Shown here: in pieces, positions 17,208-24,882 of the stretch | How the letters are laid out: the number at the start of each line of letters is the position of its first letter | Numbering within the stretch: the stretch's first letter is position 1 | From: an uncultured Bacillota bacterium | Lineage (GTDB): Bacteria > Bacillota > Clostridia > Christensenellales > Pumilibacteraceae | Assembly (NCBI GenBank): GCA_949294845.1 | Contig: CASFJH010000090.1 | Location: 1 to 42,606, forward strand | Direction: 5' to 3' | Length of the DNA: 42,606 nucleotides | Notes under the pieces: model-generated | The model's database searches: none | Told to the model about the DNA's origin: nothing | Seen by the model: only the letters and a program-made list of their open reading frames with translations | Position numbers and translations under genes: made by a program

Positions 17208-18347
17208 CTACCAGCTCCCGATCAGTTTTCGGGAATAATCCCATACGTCAAGTCCGCCGACGCTATTAATAGTATATAATTTTCCGGTAAAAAGCAACTG
17301 ATTATCGAGCGTAACGGAAAATTTTCCGGCTTCCGTTCCCTTTTCAACCGGCGCGCACAGCCCGCTTAACGGGAAAAGCCGCGCTTGCACTCTCTGCGCC
17401 TCGCCGTCCGTCATGGGATAAAAAAACGTTTCGCCGGCGGCGCCCACCTCTGAAGATTTTCCTCCGGTAACGGGAATACGCGCGCATACGCCTTCACCCG
17501 GTCCTACGCCGACAAGCCTGTACTCGGAAAACGCTTTCTCCATCAGCGCGGCGCAGTCCTCGAACATCGGACCGTCGTTGAGAACTACCGCGATCACTCT
17601 CATACCGTCGCGCTCCGCCGAGGACACCAGACATCTGCCGGCTTTTTTCGTATAACCGGTTTTCACGCCGTCGCAGCCGTCGAAGGTGTGCAGAAGCTTA
17701 TTCTTGTTAAGCAGCACTCTGTCGTAATCGCGCCCCTGCCACGGCATAGTATAGCGTTTTGTCGATACTATACGTCTGAACACCGGATTTTTCATCGCGT
17801 ATGAAGTTATGAGCGCGAGATCGCGCGCCGTCGTGTAATGATTGTCGTCGTGCAGCCCGTGCGGCGTTACGAAATTGGAGTTTACCGCGCCGGCTTCCGC
17901 CGCTTTAGCGTTCATCATACGGGCAAACTTTTCCAGACTGCCGGCCGTAACTATCGCAAGCGCCGCCGCGCAGTCGTTGCCCGACTGCAGCATCAGCCCG
18001 TGAAGAAGATCTATAATCTTCACCTTTTCGCCCCGTTCGAGGTAAACCGACGAGCCTTCCACTCCGACTGCGGCGTCGGGTACCTCGACAATCTTTTCCA
18101 GATCGTCGCACGCGTCTATCACGGTAATTGCCGTCACTATTTTAGTCGTGCTCGCCATCGGCAGCTTTTTGTCGGCGTTATGCTCGTAAAGCACTCGGTT
18201 GGTGGAGTTTTCAAGCGTGATCATGCTCTGCGCCGAACAAGCGGCTCCCGTCGAAGCCTTTGCCTCCGTAAAAAAGGGAACCGACGACAAAACGGCAAGC
18301 AATACTAGCAGACTGAGTGCGGCCGCAAGCGTGGATTTTCTTCTCAT
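17208..18347 (-). CDS. D-alanyl-D-alanine carboxypeptidase (S11, DacB/DacF type)
   Basis: A 379-residue penicillin-binding carboxypeptidase that trims the terminal D-Ala of peptidoglycan stems. A signal peptide covers residues ~1-32. The active-site motifs are STTK (Ser66, Lys69), SGND and KTGYT. The C-terminal ~110 residues form the PBP5_C-like beta domain, and no clear amphipathic anchor helix is seen. It follows ytfJ with a 4-base overlap, a sporulation-associated arrangement (scpAB-ytfJ-dacB) seen across Clostridia, so a role in spore cortex or general wall maturation is likely. It is a paralogue of the gene at 23049-24194. Confidence 0.93.
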   Translation of the reverse strand: MRRKSTLAAALSLLVLLAVLSSVPFFTEAKASTGAACSAQSMITLENSTNRVLYEHNADKKLPMASTTKIVTAITVIDACDDLEKIVEVPDAAVGVEGSSVYLERGEKVKIIDLLHGLMLQSGNDCAAALAIVTAGSLEKFARMMNAKAAEAGAVNSNFVTPHGLHDDNHYTTARDLALITSYAMKNPVFRRIVSTKRYTMPWQGRDYDRVLLNKNKLLHTFDGCDGVKTGYTKKAGRCLVSSAERDGMRVIAVVLNDGPMFEDCAALMEKAFSEYRLVGVGPGEGVCARIPVTGGKSSEVGAAGETFFYPMTDGEAQRVQARLFPLSGLCAPVEKGTEAGKFSVTLDNQLLFTGKLYTINSVGGLDVWDYSRKLIGSW

Positions 18348-18727
18348 TCTTCCGCTTTCCCCATTATCGCGCTTGCAAGATCGGGTATGAGTGAAAGTAT
18401 CTTGTCAAGAGGGCTCTTGTCGCCTACCGGAACAAGCTTTACGGTTTTCCCGTCGCTTACAAGAAACCCTATCGGCGACACAGATACTCCGGCTCCGCTG
18501 CCGCCGGCAAAAGGATATTCGGAATACTCCTCGCGCGACATATCGCTGTACTCTCCTCCGCCCGTGACAAAACCCATCGTCACTTTGCTTATGGGAACAA
18601 TGCTTACTCCGTCGGCGGTAGTTACCGGCCGCCCTATCACCGTATCGGTGTCGGCAAGCGTCTTGATCTTCGTAAACGCCGTCTCCATTATCCGTTCAAT
18701 CGGATGTTCATTTTCCCTCAATATCAT
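18344..18727 (-). CDS. ytfJ: Sporulation protein YtfJ (GerW family)
   Basis: A 127-residue GerW/YtfJ protein. In B. subtilis this forespore protein is required for normal germination. IERIMETAFTKIKTLADTDTV, IVPISKVTMGFVTGGGEY, the glycine-rich GGSGAGVSVSPIGFLV and a hydrophobic tail around LDKILSLIPDLASAIM match the family over its full length. The gene sits between a DUF2953-like protein and a D,D-carboxypeptidase, the usual place in Clostridia. It supports an endospore-forming host. Confidence 0.93.
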   Translation of the reverse strand: MILRENEHPIERIMETAFTKIKTLADTDTVIGRPVTTADGVSIVPISKVTMGFVTGGGEYSDMSREEYSEYPFAGGSGAGVSVSPIGFLVSDGKTVKLVPVGDKSPLDKILSLIPDLASAIMGKAEE

Positions 18728-18733
18728 ATTAAA

Positions 18734-19306
18734 TCATCTCCTATACAGTAGTGACGTCACAAAACTATATATAATATTTGCAATAGAAATACTGATTATA
18801 CCGAACGCGTCCGCCTGCAGAACGTCGGCATTATATTCGGGGATAAAACGGCCGTACACCGAAATATCCTCTCTCGAGCGGAAAAAACCGGCGGCCGCGC
18901 CGAACGCCGCCCTTATTCCGGCAAGCGCGAACGTAGTGGCGGCCGCGTTGTCTTTTATTCCCAGACGCACGTCAAGCGTAAGATTGCGCACCCTTACCGC
19001 GGACAGGAGCGGCGTCTTACGGAAAAATTGCATAATCGATTTTTCATCGTTCTTATCGGCGTTAAGATGTATTTCGTCGGTTTTTTTACGACGCTCTATC
19101 ATTAAGTTTTTATGAAAAGCTTCGCCGTCCGGTCTTAAGACTGCGCGGTAAACGGGAATAAAAAACAGGCACAGTTTAATGTAGCCCCGTTTACCGCCTG
19201 CGTCCACCCCTGCGTTTACGGTAAGCGAAAACGGTAATGCCAAAAAGGTCAGAACGAGAATCGAAACTGAAAAAAATACCAACATTATATATAATAATGT
19301 CGGCAT
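18734..19306 (-). CDS. DUF2953-like membrane protein
   Basis: A 190-residue protein with an N-terminal membrane helix (residues ~4-28) and a second hydrophobic stretch near the C-terminus (ISISIANIIYSFVTSLLY). Between them is a basic region, then a beta-rich segment LDVRLGIKDNAAATTFALAGIRAAFG. This organisation and the place between scpB and ytfJ fit the DUF2953 family, whose function is unknown but which is confined to spore-formers. The ribosome-binding site is weak (TTGGA next to the ATG). Function cannot be assigned. Confidence 0.7.
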   Translation of the reverse strand: MPTLLYIMLVFFSVSILVLTFLALPFSLTVNAGVDAGGKRGYIKLCLFFIPVYRAVLRPDGEAFHKNLMIERRKKTDEIHLNADKNDEKSIMQFFRKTPLLSAVRVRNLTLDVRLGIKDNAAATTFALAGIRAAFGAAAGFFRSREDISVYGRFIPEYNADVLQADAFGIISISIANIIYSFVTSLLYRR

Positions 19307-19333
19307 TCCAAACGATAATTATGCGGTCTTTGA

Positions 19334-20008
19334 TTATTTGTCCGCGCCGTCCGGCTTAACGTCTTCGGACGCTTCGACGTGCTGAAGACCCTCTTCTCCC
19401 TTAAGAAATTCGGGAGTCTCTTCGGGCGGCAATTCGAATTCGTTATACAGGCTTTCTGCTTCCGGTCTCTCTTCGCTCTCGATTACGCGTATGCTTTCGA
19501 GCAGCTCGGCATAATCGGGCAGTTCCGATATATTCTCTATGCGGAACCGCTTAAGAAAGTTATCGGTAGTCCCGAAGAGCAGAGGTTTACCTACACTATC
19601 CTTGCGGCCGACAACCTCGATAAGATTATTCTTTAAAAGAACCTGCACCGCATAGTCGCAGTTAACGCCCCTTATCTGCTCTATATCCAGTCTGGTTACC
19701 GGCTGCTTGTAGGCGATTATCGCAATCGTTTCGAGCGCGGCGTTGCTCAGCTCCTTTTCCTTTATGGGGTTAAGCACGCTGGAGATCACGTCGCCGTATT
19801 CGGGATTGGAGCCGAGCTGCATTTTTCCGTTATATGTAAGGAGATGTATACCGCACTGACCGCCGTACTTCTCTTTCAGTCGTTTGATCGCGCCGTTCAT
19901 TTCGCTCTTCTGCAGCTCGAGCTGTTCGGTGACTTCAGCTATATTAAGGGCGTTGCCCGATACGAGCAAAAGTCCCTCCAGTATATTGTCAAGTAATTCA
20001 ATCTCCAT
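19334..20008 (-). CDS. scpB: Segregation and condensation protein B
   Basis: A 224-residue ScpB made of two winged-helix domains, one over residues ~1-85 and one over ~90-165. It forms dimers that bind ScpA and regulate Smc in chromosome condensation. Typical segments are LLVSGNALNIAEV, KELSNAALETIAIIAYKQPVTRLDIEQIRGVNCD (given here in outline; it spans about residues 84-117) and GKPLLFGTTDNFLKRF. The C-terminal ~50 residues are acidic and probably disordered. It overlaps scpA by 11 bases. Confidence 0.95.
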   Translation of the reverse strand: MEIELLDNILEGLLLVSGNALNIAEVTEQLELQKSEMNGAIKRLKEKYGGQCGIHLLTYNGKMQLGSNPEYGDVISSVLNPIKEKELSNAALETIAIIAYKQPVTRLDIEQIRGVNCDYAVQVLLKNNLIEVVGRKDSVGKPLLFGTTDNFLKRFRIENISELPDYAELLESIRVIESEERPEAESLYNEFELPPEETPEFLKGEEGLQHVEASEDVKPDGADK

Positions 20009-20786
20009 CGTCAGACTCCACTCTGTGTATTATTATATCTCCGAAAATCTCGTTCTGCGTTACCCCGACGTATTGCAGTTTTAATAGCTCCAGCAACGCC
20101 TGAAACGTCGTTATAATCTCCGTTTTGCTGTAGTCGGGCTCGAACAGATCAAAAAAGCTTACCTGCTTCTTTATAAGCATTGTGTCCTTTATGTAGCTTA
20201 TGCGATCCTCAACGGTATATCTGTCGAGCTGTATCTGCCGCTCTTTGGGCTTAAGCGCATTCTGCTCCATTTTAAGAAACAGCTTCTGCAGCGCCTTTAC
20301 CAGGCCGTCCATATTCATGTCCTTAAGTACGAACTTGACCTGCCCGACGGAAGGATCGGGCTCGCGGTACAGTATGTCGACAGTTTCGAGCTCCTTCATC
20401 TTCTTACAGGCGTCTTTATAAAGCTTGTATTCCTTTATACGCTGAATCAGTTCGCGTTTAGCGTCCTCGGGATCTTCTTCCTCTACAGGAGGTTTGGGCA
20501 AAAGCGACTTCGATTTTATCTCGAGCAGCAGAGCCGCCATCTCGATAAATTCCGACGCGCGATCGAGATCAACCTCTTTGAGCTGCTCCATATACCCTAT
20601 ATACTGCTCGGTTATCTTCGATATAAATATTTCCTCAATGGGAATTTTGGCTTTGCGGATAAGGTGCAGCAGCAGATCCAGCGGCCCTTCAAAATTGGAA
20701 AGCTTTACTTCGTAGCCGCCGCTTTCGCCGCCGTTCTCCAGTTCGGCTTCAATAATATCTTCTTCGGTTACTTTATATTCGGCCAT
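19998..20786 (-). CDS. scpA: Segregation and condensation protein A
   Basis: A 262-residue kleisin subunit of the Smc-ScpAB condensin. The N-terminal signature NFEGPLDLLLHLIRK, the helix KIPIEEIFISKITEQYIGYM and the block MAALLLEIKSKSLLP match the family; a C-terminal winged helix (VSFFDLF...FQALLELLKLQYV) contacts Smc. The N-terminus carries ~25 extra acidic residues. It lies 3 bases after the M50 protease gene and overlaps scpB, the standard cluster. Confidence 0.96.
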   Translation of the reverse strand: MAEYKVTEEDIIEAELENGGESGGYEVKLSNFEGPLDLLLHLIRKAKIPIEEIFISKITEQYIGYMEQLKEVDLDRASEFIEMAALLLEIKSKSLLPKPPVEEEDPEDAKRELIQRIKEYKLYKDACKKMKELETVDILYREPDPSVGQVKFVLKDMNMDGLVKALQKLFLKMEQNALKPKERQIQLDRYTVEDRISYIKDTMLIKKQVSFFDLFEPDYSKTEIITTFQALLELLKLQYVGVTQNEIFGDIIIHRVESDDGD

Positions 20787-20789
20787 ATG

Positions 20790-21464
20790 TTATCCGACTC
20801 CCCATATCATCAGAAAAAGTTTTATAACGCCGTTGCGGGCATAAATTATATAAGTGCCCAATATATCGAAATAATACGGCATATTGAATATGTCCACAAC
20901 GATACCGAGTCCCACAAGCGCGATGAGAATATACGCGCCGTAATCCCTGAGAAAACGGGTAACCGGATTTGCATATCTGGTGAAAGACTCGAGCACCCTG
21001 AACCCGTCCAACGGATAAACAGGCAAAAGATTAAAGAAAAACAGCGAAAGATTTATCCGCATGAGCAACGAGAAAAACAGCCGAAACCCGGCGAACGCCG
21101 CCGCGCCGCGCTGATATTTGGCCTGAAGCACCGCCATAAGCACGAAAAGTCCGCTCGATATGAACGCAAGCAGTAAATTGACGGTGACTCCCGCTATCGC
21201 CACGGTAAATATGCCGCGCTTTTTATGACGGAAATTATACGGATTTACAGGTACCGGTTTTGCGTAACCGAAGCCGCAGACGAGCAGCATCAGAAATCCC
21301 ACCAGATCGAAATGCTTTATCGGGTTAATCGTAAGCCGTCCGCTTATTTTCGCCGTCGGATCGCCGTTCCATAGCGCGGCATATCCGTGCGCTATTTCAT
21401 GCAGAACTATCGAAATGATGACGGCGCACGCCAAAAAGGCAAATTCCGTCACTCCGTTAGCCAT
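20790..21464 (-). CDS. Site-2-protease-like membrane metalloprotease (M50B)
   Basis: A ~224-residue polytopic membrane protease. The zinc motif HEIAHGYAALWNGDPTAK (HExxH) is in the first membrane segment region, and NLLPVYPLDGFRV supplies the third ligand Asp. RLTINPIKHFDLVG and GYAKPVPVNPYNF are also typical of the small clostridial/Bacillus YwhC/YydH-like group next to scpA. It has about five hydrophobic segments and no PDZ domain. The likely start is the ATG at 21464 (AGGA upstream); a GTG at 21494 with GAGG is an alternative. The longer frame overlaps lysA and is unlikely. The substrate is unknown. Confidence 0.88.
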   Translation of the reverse strand: MANGVTEFAFLACAVIISIVLHEIAHGYAALWNGDPTAKISGRLTINPIKHFDLVGFLMLLVCGFGYAKPVPVNPYNFRHKKRGIFTVAIAGVTVNLLLAFISSGLFVLMAVLQAKYQRGAAAFAGFRLFFSLLMRINLSLFFFNLLPVYPLDGFRVLESFTRYANPVTRFLRDYGAYILIALVGLGIVVDIFNMPYYFDILGTYIIYARNGVIKLFLMIWGVG

Positions 21465-21517
21465 AATAAATCCTGCCGCTATTTTATCGATCACTTCTTT
21501 CCTCTTTACTCGGTATT

Positions 21518-22831
21518 TTACGCCCGGCGCAACCACGGCGGACAATCATCCAGCTCGCAGATTTTTTCATAGCTTTCGGGCCGCACCATATATGCCGATC
21601 TGCCTCCGTTTACGAGAACGACCGGCGGAACGGCGTTACGGTTGTAGTGGCTTGCCATCGAATAGTTGTACGCGCCGGTGGTAAGTACCGCGAGAATGTC
21701 GCCGCTGTTCATTTCCGGAAGCTTTGCGTCCACAACGAGCATATCGCCGCTTTCGCAGCATTTGCCGGCTACCGTAACCGTGCAGACAGGCTTATCGTTC
21801 ATTCTTGACGCCGCAACGGCTTCGTACTTAGCCTGATAAAGCGCGTAACGCGGATTATCGAACATCCCGCCGTCCACGCTGATATATTTCTTGACGTTCT
21901 TGATATCCTTTACCGCACCGACGGTATACAGCGTGACGCCGGCCTCGCCGACTATGGAACGCCCCGGCTCGAGTACAAGCGTGGGCGCGGCTATACTCTT
22001 TCCGCGCACACATTCCTTAAGCCGCGCGACTATCGCCTCGACATAACGCTGAGGCTCGAGCGGCTTGTCCTCATCGGTATAAGTAACGCCGTATCCGCCG
22101 CCCAGATTAAGCTCCCTTACGGTTATTCCTTCAGCCGCCAGACGCGCGATAAAATCGGTCATTTTTTCCACAGCCAGCTCGAATGGCTTAAGCTCGAAAA
22201 TCTGCGAGCCTATATGACAGTGCAGCCCTGCAAAGTCCAGTCCGGATAAACCGCTGACGGTGCGAATGACTTCGGCGGCGGTTCCGTCGGCCACTGAAAA
22301 ACCGAATTTGGAATCGACGCGCGTCGTCTGAATAAAATGATGAGTATGCGCGTCGATACCGGGATTTACCCTCACGAGCACGCGCTGCTTTTTTCCGGCA
22401 GCCGCTGCGATCTCGTTAAGCAGCCCTATTTCGTAAAAGCTGTCAAGCACTACTGCGTGTACGCCGGCGGCAACGGCTTCTTCCAGCTCGCGCCGCGATT
22501 TGTTGTTACCGTGAAAATATATCCGGTCGGCGGACATTCCGCCCTCCAGCGCGGTATAGAGCTCGCATCCGGAAACAACGTCCGCGCCCAGGCCTTCCTC
22601 TTCCACAATGCGGTAGATTGCTTTACAGGAAAATGCTTTCGACGCAAAGCAAATCCTTGCATCGGGATAACCGGCTATAACGGTGCGGAACGCGCGGCAA
22701 ACTTTTCTTATGTACGCCTCGTCCATAACGTACAGCGGAGTGCCGTACTCCCTTGCCAGCTCGACGGCGTCGCAGCCGCCTATTTCAAGATGTCCTTTGT
22801 CGTTGATCTTCAATGTGTCTCTGCTTTTCAT
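21518..22831 (-). CDS. lysA: Diaminopimelate decarboxylase
   Basis: A 437-residue fold-III PLP enzyme that decarboxylates meso-diaminopimelate to lysine. The PLP Lys65 is in CFASKAFS, with LHCHIGSQ, LGGGYGV, EPGRSIVGEAG (phosphate binding), and CCESGD with the catalytic Cys from the partner subunit. The start at 22831 has AGAGG 7 bases before it. It heads the lysA-M50-scpA-scpB operon behind the promoter at 22877-22906. No lysine riboswitch is visible in the short leader. Confidence 0.96.
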   Translation of the reverse strand: MKSRDTLKINDKGHLEIGGCDAVELAREYGTPLYVMDEAYIRKVCRAFRTVIAGYPDARICFASKAFSCKAIYRIVEEEGLGADVVSGCELYTALEGGMSADRIYFHGNNKSRRELEEAVAAGVHAVVLDSFYEIGLLNEIAAAAGKKQRVLVRVNPGIDAHTHHFIQTTRVDSKFGFSVADGTAAEVIRTVSGLSGLDFAGLHCHIGSQIFELKPFELAVEKMTDFIARLAAEGITVRELNLGGGYGVTYTDEDKPLEPQRYVEAIVARLKECVRGKSIAAPTLVLEPGRSIVGEAGVTLYTVGAVKDIKNVKKYISVDGGMFDNPRYALYQAKYEAVAASRMNDKPVCTVTVAGKCCESGDMLVVDAKLPEMNSGDILAVLTTGAYNYSMASHYNRNAVPPVVLVNGGRSAYMVRPESYEKICELDDCPPWLRRA

Positions 22832-22876
22832 ATGAATACCTCTGGCGCCGGGATAGTTACCGCGCATATACGGGTA

Positions 22877-22906
22877 ATTATATCACTTTTCATGTTGCCA
22901 AGTCAA
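22877..22906 (-). promoter_or_regulatory. Sigma-A promoter of lysA
   Basis: TTGACT (22901-22906) and TATAAT (22877-22882) are 18 bases apart on the minus strand, with the lysA ATG ~46 bases downstream. Near-consensus elements make this the strongest vegetative promoter in the window. It drives lysA and probably the genes down to rluB. Confidence 0.8.
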
Positions 22907-22980
22907 TCGTTTTGACTTTCCCTTTCTTCGCTTTTAACGTCTAAGCCGACCGTATTCGACACTAACCGCTTATAAAAAAT

Positions 22981-23008
22981 AAAAGCGGACGATATGTCGT
23001 CCGCTTTT
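22981..23008 (-). terminator. Terminator after the dacF-type gene
   Basis: A perfect 12-bp inverted repeat (AAAAGCGGACGA) with the 4-base loop TATG is followed in the minus direction by TATTTTTTAT. It lies 40 bases after the stop at 23049 and before the lysA promoter, so it ends the sporulation block. Nine stem bases are identical to those of the terminator at 5696-5725. Confidence 0.88.
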
Positions 23009-23048
23009 ACACCGGCAAAGCCGTCTTTTGACACGTTTTCAAGCGATA

Positions 23049-24194
23049 TTACCATTCCGATATAAAATCGTTTACTATATCTCCGTAATTCATCGCGCCT
23101 ACGTTCTCGGTCGCTACTATTTCCACTTCTCCTGCAACGCTGCCGTCTGGCGCGGTCAGTATCGCGCGTCCCACAGTGTCTCCGGCGCGAACGGGCGCCT
23201 TTACGTCAAAGATCTCTATATTGCGCGTAATCTCCTGACGCGCGCTTTTTTCGGTAAACAGACAAAAGTCGTTTTTAAACGCTACGCGAACGCTATCCGA
23301 CTTTCCGCCGTTTACAGGCACGGGATCTAGCGGTTCGGCGGAGTCTATCACCTTCTCGGTCGAATATTTACCGAAGCCTTCGTTGAACAGCCGCGAAACC
23401 TCGGCGTTGCGCGTCTTGGAATCGGGCGCGCCGACAACTGCCGCAATAAATCTCGTCTGACCACGCTTTGCGGTAGCGGTAAGACACGACAGAGCCTCGT
23501 TGGTAAATCCCGTCTTGCCGCCGTCGCAGCCTTCGTAAAAGCGAACGAGCTTGTTCGTATTGGTAAGCGTCGTTATTCTGCCGCTAGGATGCACAAAATC
23601 GAACATCCATACTCCGGCATACTCGAAGAAACGTTCGTGCTTGATGAGCTCGCGCATCATAATAACGGCGTCGCGCGCCGAGCAGTACTGGTTAGGCGCC
23701 GGAAGACCGGTGCAGTTAACGAAGTAGGTATTGCTCATTCCCAACTCTCCGGCCCGCTTATTCATTCGTTCGGTAAAGCTTTCCACCGAGCCGCAAATGT
23801 GTTCGGCCATAGCAACGCACGAATCGTTTGCCGATGCCACGACTATGCTTTTTATAAGCTCTCCGGCTTTATACGAACAGTTTGCGTCCAGAAAAGCCTG
23901 CGATCCGCCCATCGAAGCCGCGTTAGCGCTTACCGTTATGTCGGAATCGGGATTTATTCCGCCACGATCCGCCTCCTCGAAACACAGTAGAAGCGTCATT
24001 ATTTTTACCATGCTGGCAATCGGAAGTCTTTCGTCCGCATTGTACTCGTATACAGGCGTACCGGTCGCCGCGTCGATCATAAACGCGGCTTTATAGAGCG
24101 GAGTTTCGGCCGAAGCGACCGTCACCGCGCACAAAGAAGCCGCGCCCGTAAACGCGCACAGCACCGCAGCTAAAATTATATGCAGTTTTTTCAT
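23049..24194 (-). CDS. dacF: D-alanyl-D-alanine carboxypeptidase, DacF-like (S11)
   Basis: A 381-residue penicillin-binding carboxypeptidase with a signal peptide (residues ~1-29, cleavage near ASAE). The motifs are SMVK (Ser61, Lys64), SANDS and KTGFT. The second motif has Ala in place of the usual Gly, a tolerated change. The C-terminal domain is all-beta. It follows spoIVB and a membrane protein and has a forespore-like promoter (24223-24253). This fits DacF, which in B. subtilis is expressed in the forespore and adjusts cortex cross-linking. GGGGGA precedes the ATG. Confidence 0.9.
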   Translation of the reverse strand: MKKLHIILAAVLCAFTGAASLCAVTVASAETPLYKAAFMIDAATGTPVYEYNADERLPIASMVKIMTLLLCFEEADRGGINPDSDITVSANAASMGGSQAFLDANCSYKAGELIKSIVVASANDSCVAMAEHICGSVESFTERMNKRAGELGMSNTYFVNCTGLPAPNQYCSARDAVIMMRELIKHERFFEYAGVWMFDFVHPSGRITTLTNTNKLVRFYEGCDGGKTGFTNEALSCLTATAKRGQTRFIAAVVGAPDSKTRNAEVSRLFNEGFGKYSTEKVIDSAEPLDPVPVNGGKSDSVRVAFKNDFCLFTEKSARQEITRNIEIFDVKAPVRAGDTVGRAILTAPDGSVAGEVEIVATENVGAMNYGDIVNDFISEW

Positions 24195-24203
24195 AATTTG
24201 TCC

Positions 24204-24231
24204 CCCATAATAACTGTATTGTTAATATGGG
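24204..24231. repeat. Imperfect dyad covering the dacF leader and ribosome-binding site
   Basis: CCCATATTAAC and GTTATTATGGG, 11 bases each with one mismatch and a 6-base loop, overlap the -10-like element and reach the GGGGGA ribosome-binding site of the dacF-type gene. It could be an operator, a hairpin that hides the ribosome-binding site, or chance in an AT-rich spacer. Confidence 0.4.
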
Positions 24232-24253
24232 TAAAAATCTATATAACTATACC
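24223..24253 (-). promoter_or_regulatory. Forespore (sigma-F/G)-like promoter of dacF
   Basis: GGTATA (24248-24253) and CATATTA (24223-24229) are 18 bases apart on the minus strand. The known sigma-G pattern is close to TGAATA-17/18-CATACTA, so the -10 differs at one base. B. subtilis dacF is itself transcribed by sigma-F/G, which fits. The -35 lies inside the end of the upstream membrane-protein gene. Confidence 0.5.
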
Positions 24254-24853
24254 GAAAGTGAGTATGAACGTCAGAATTCCTTCGACGACGGCAAAAGCGG
24301 CGACAGCCAACGGAATAAATACGGCGTTCTGTCCGTTAAAAAGCGCGGCGCGCGCATTATAGCCGCGGCAGTAAAGCACGGAAGGCGTCGGAGCGCACAT
24401 AAGCCATGCGGTAAGATACATGAAAAGAACCAGCGTTTTCAACGGCACAAAGCACACGATAACGAAAGGAAGCGCGGCAAGCCTGAATACCGATATAAGC
24501 ATTACCGTACAATGAGCCGTTCTGAACACAACGTAAAACAGCGGTATTAACGCGAGCCAGTACGTCCACTTGTTTCCCGAGCACGCGCAAATCGCCGCAT
24601 ACGCCAGCAAACCGCATATTACGGTCAGAAACGCGTACGAAAATACGCTCAGTCTGCCGCTTATATACATAAGTATCAGAAAATTGCCGTCGGCAATGTC
24701 CGCAGTGCCGGCGGCGCGCATACCGCCGCGTATTCCCAGAATTGCGCCGAGAAGAAAAACCGCTCCGAAAACGGCAAGCTTGAACAAATTTTCCTTGAAA
24801 AGATCTTTCAGCGAACAGCAGATCTCGTGCCAGCCCGGCGTGCGAATTTTCAT
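24239..24853 (-). CDS. Polytopic membrane protein, possibly SpoIIM-like
   Basis: A 204-residue protein with about five hydrophobic segments (residues ~23-44, 66-92, 96-115, 120-150 and 172-203). The beginning, FKENLFKLAVFGAVFLLGAILG, resembles the start of SpoIIM (cytoplasmic N-terminus, then the first helix after FKEN), and the number of helices is the same. The rest shows no motif I recognise, and several Cys residues are scattered in the helices. It lies 29 bases after spoIVB and before dacF, so a sporulation role is likely. If it is SpoIIM it would anchor the SpoIID-SpoIIP engulfment machine; that remains a guess. Confidence 0.55.
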   Translation of the reverse strand: MKIRTPGWHEICCSLKDLFKENLFKLAVFGAVFLLGAILGIRGGMRAAGTADIADGNFLILMYISGRLSVFSYAFLTVICGLLAYAAICACSGNKWTYWLALIPLFYVVFRTAHCTVMLISVFRLAALPFVIVCFVPLKTLVLFMYLTAWLMCAPTPSVLYCRGYNARAALFNGQNAVFIPLAVAAFAVVEGILTFILTFGIVI

Positions 24854-24882
24854 ACTACAATTTTATGCCGCCGCACGTCGTT

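Noticed and set aside
22832..22876. A lysine riboswitch upstream of lysA
   Set aside because: The leader from the promoter is only ~40 bases, far too short for an L box.
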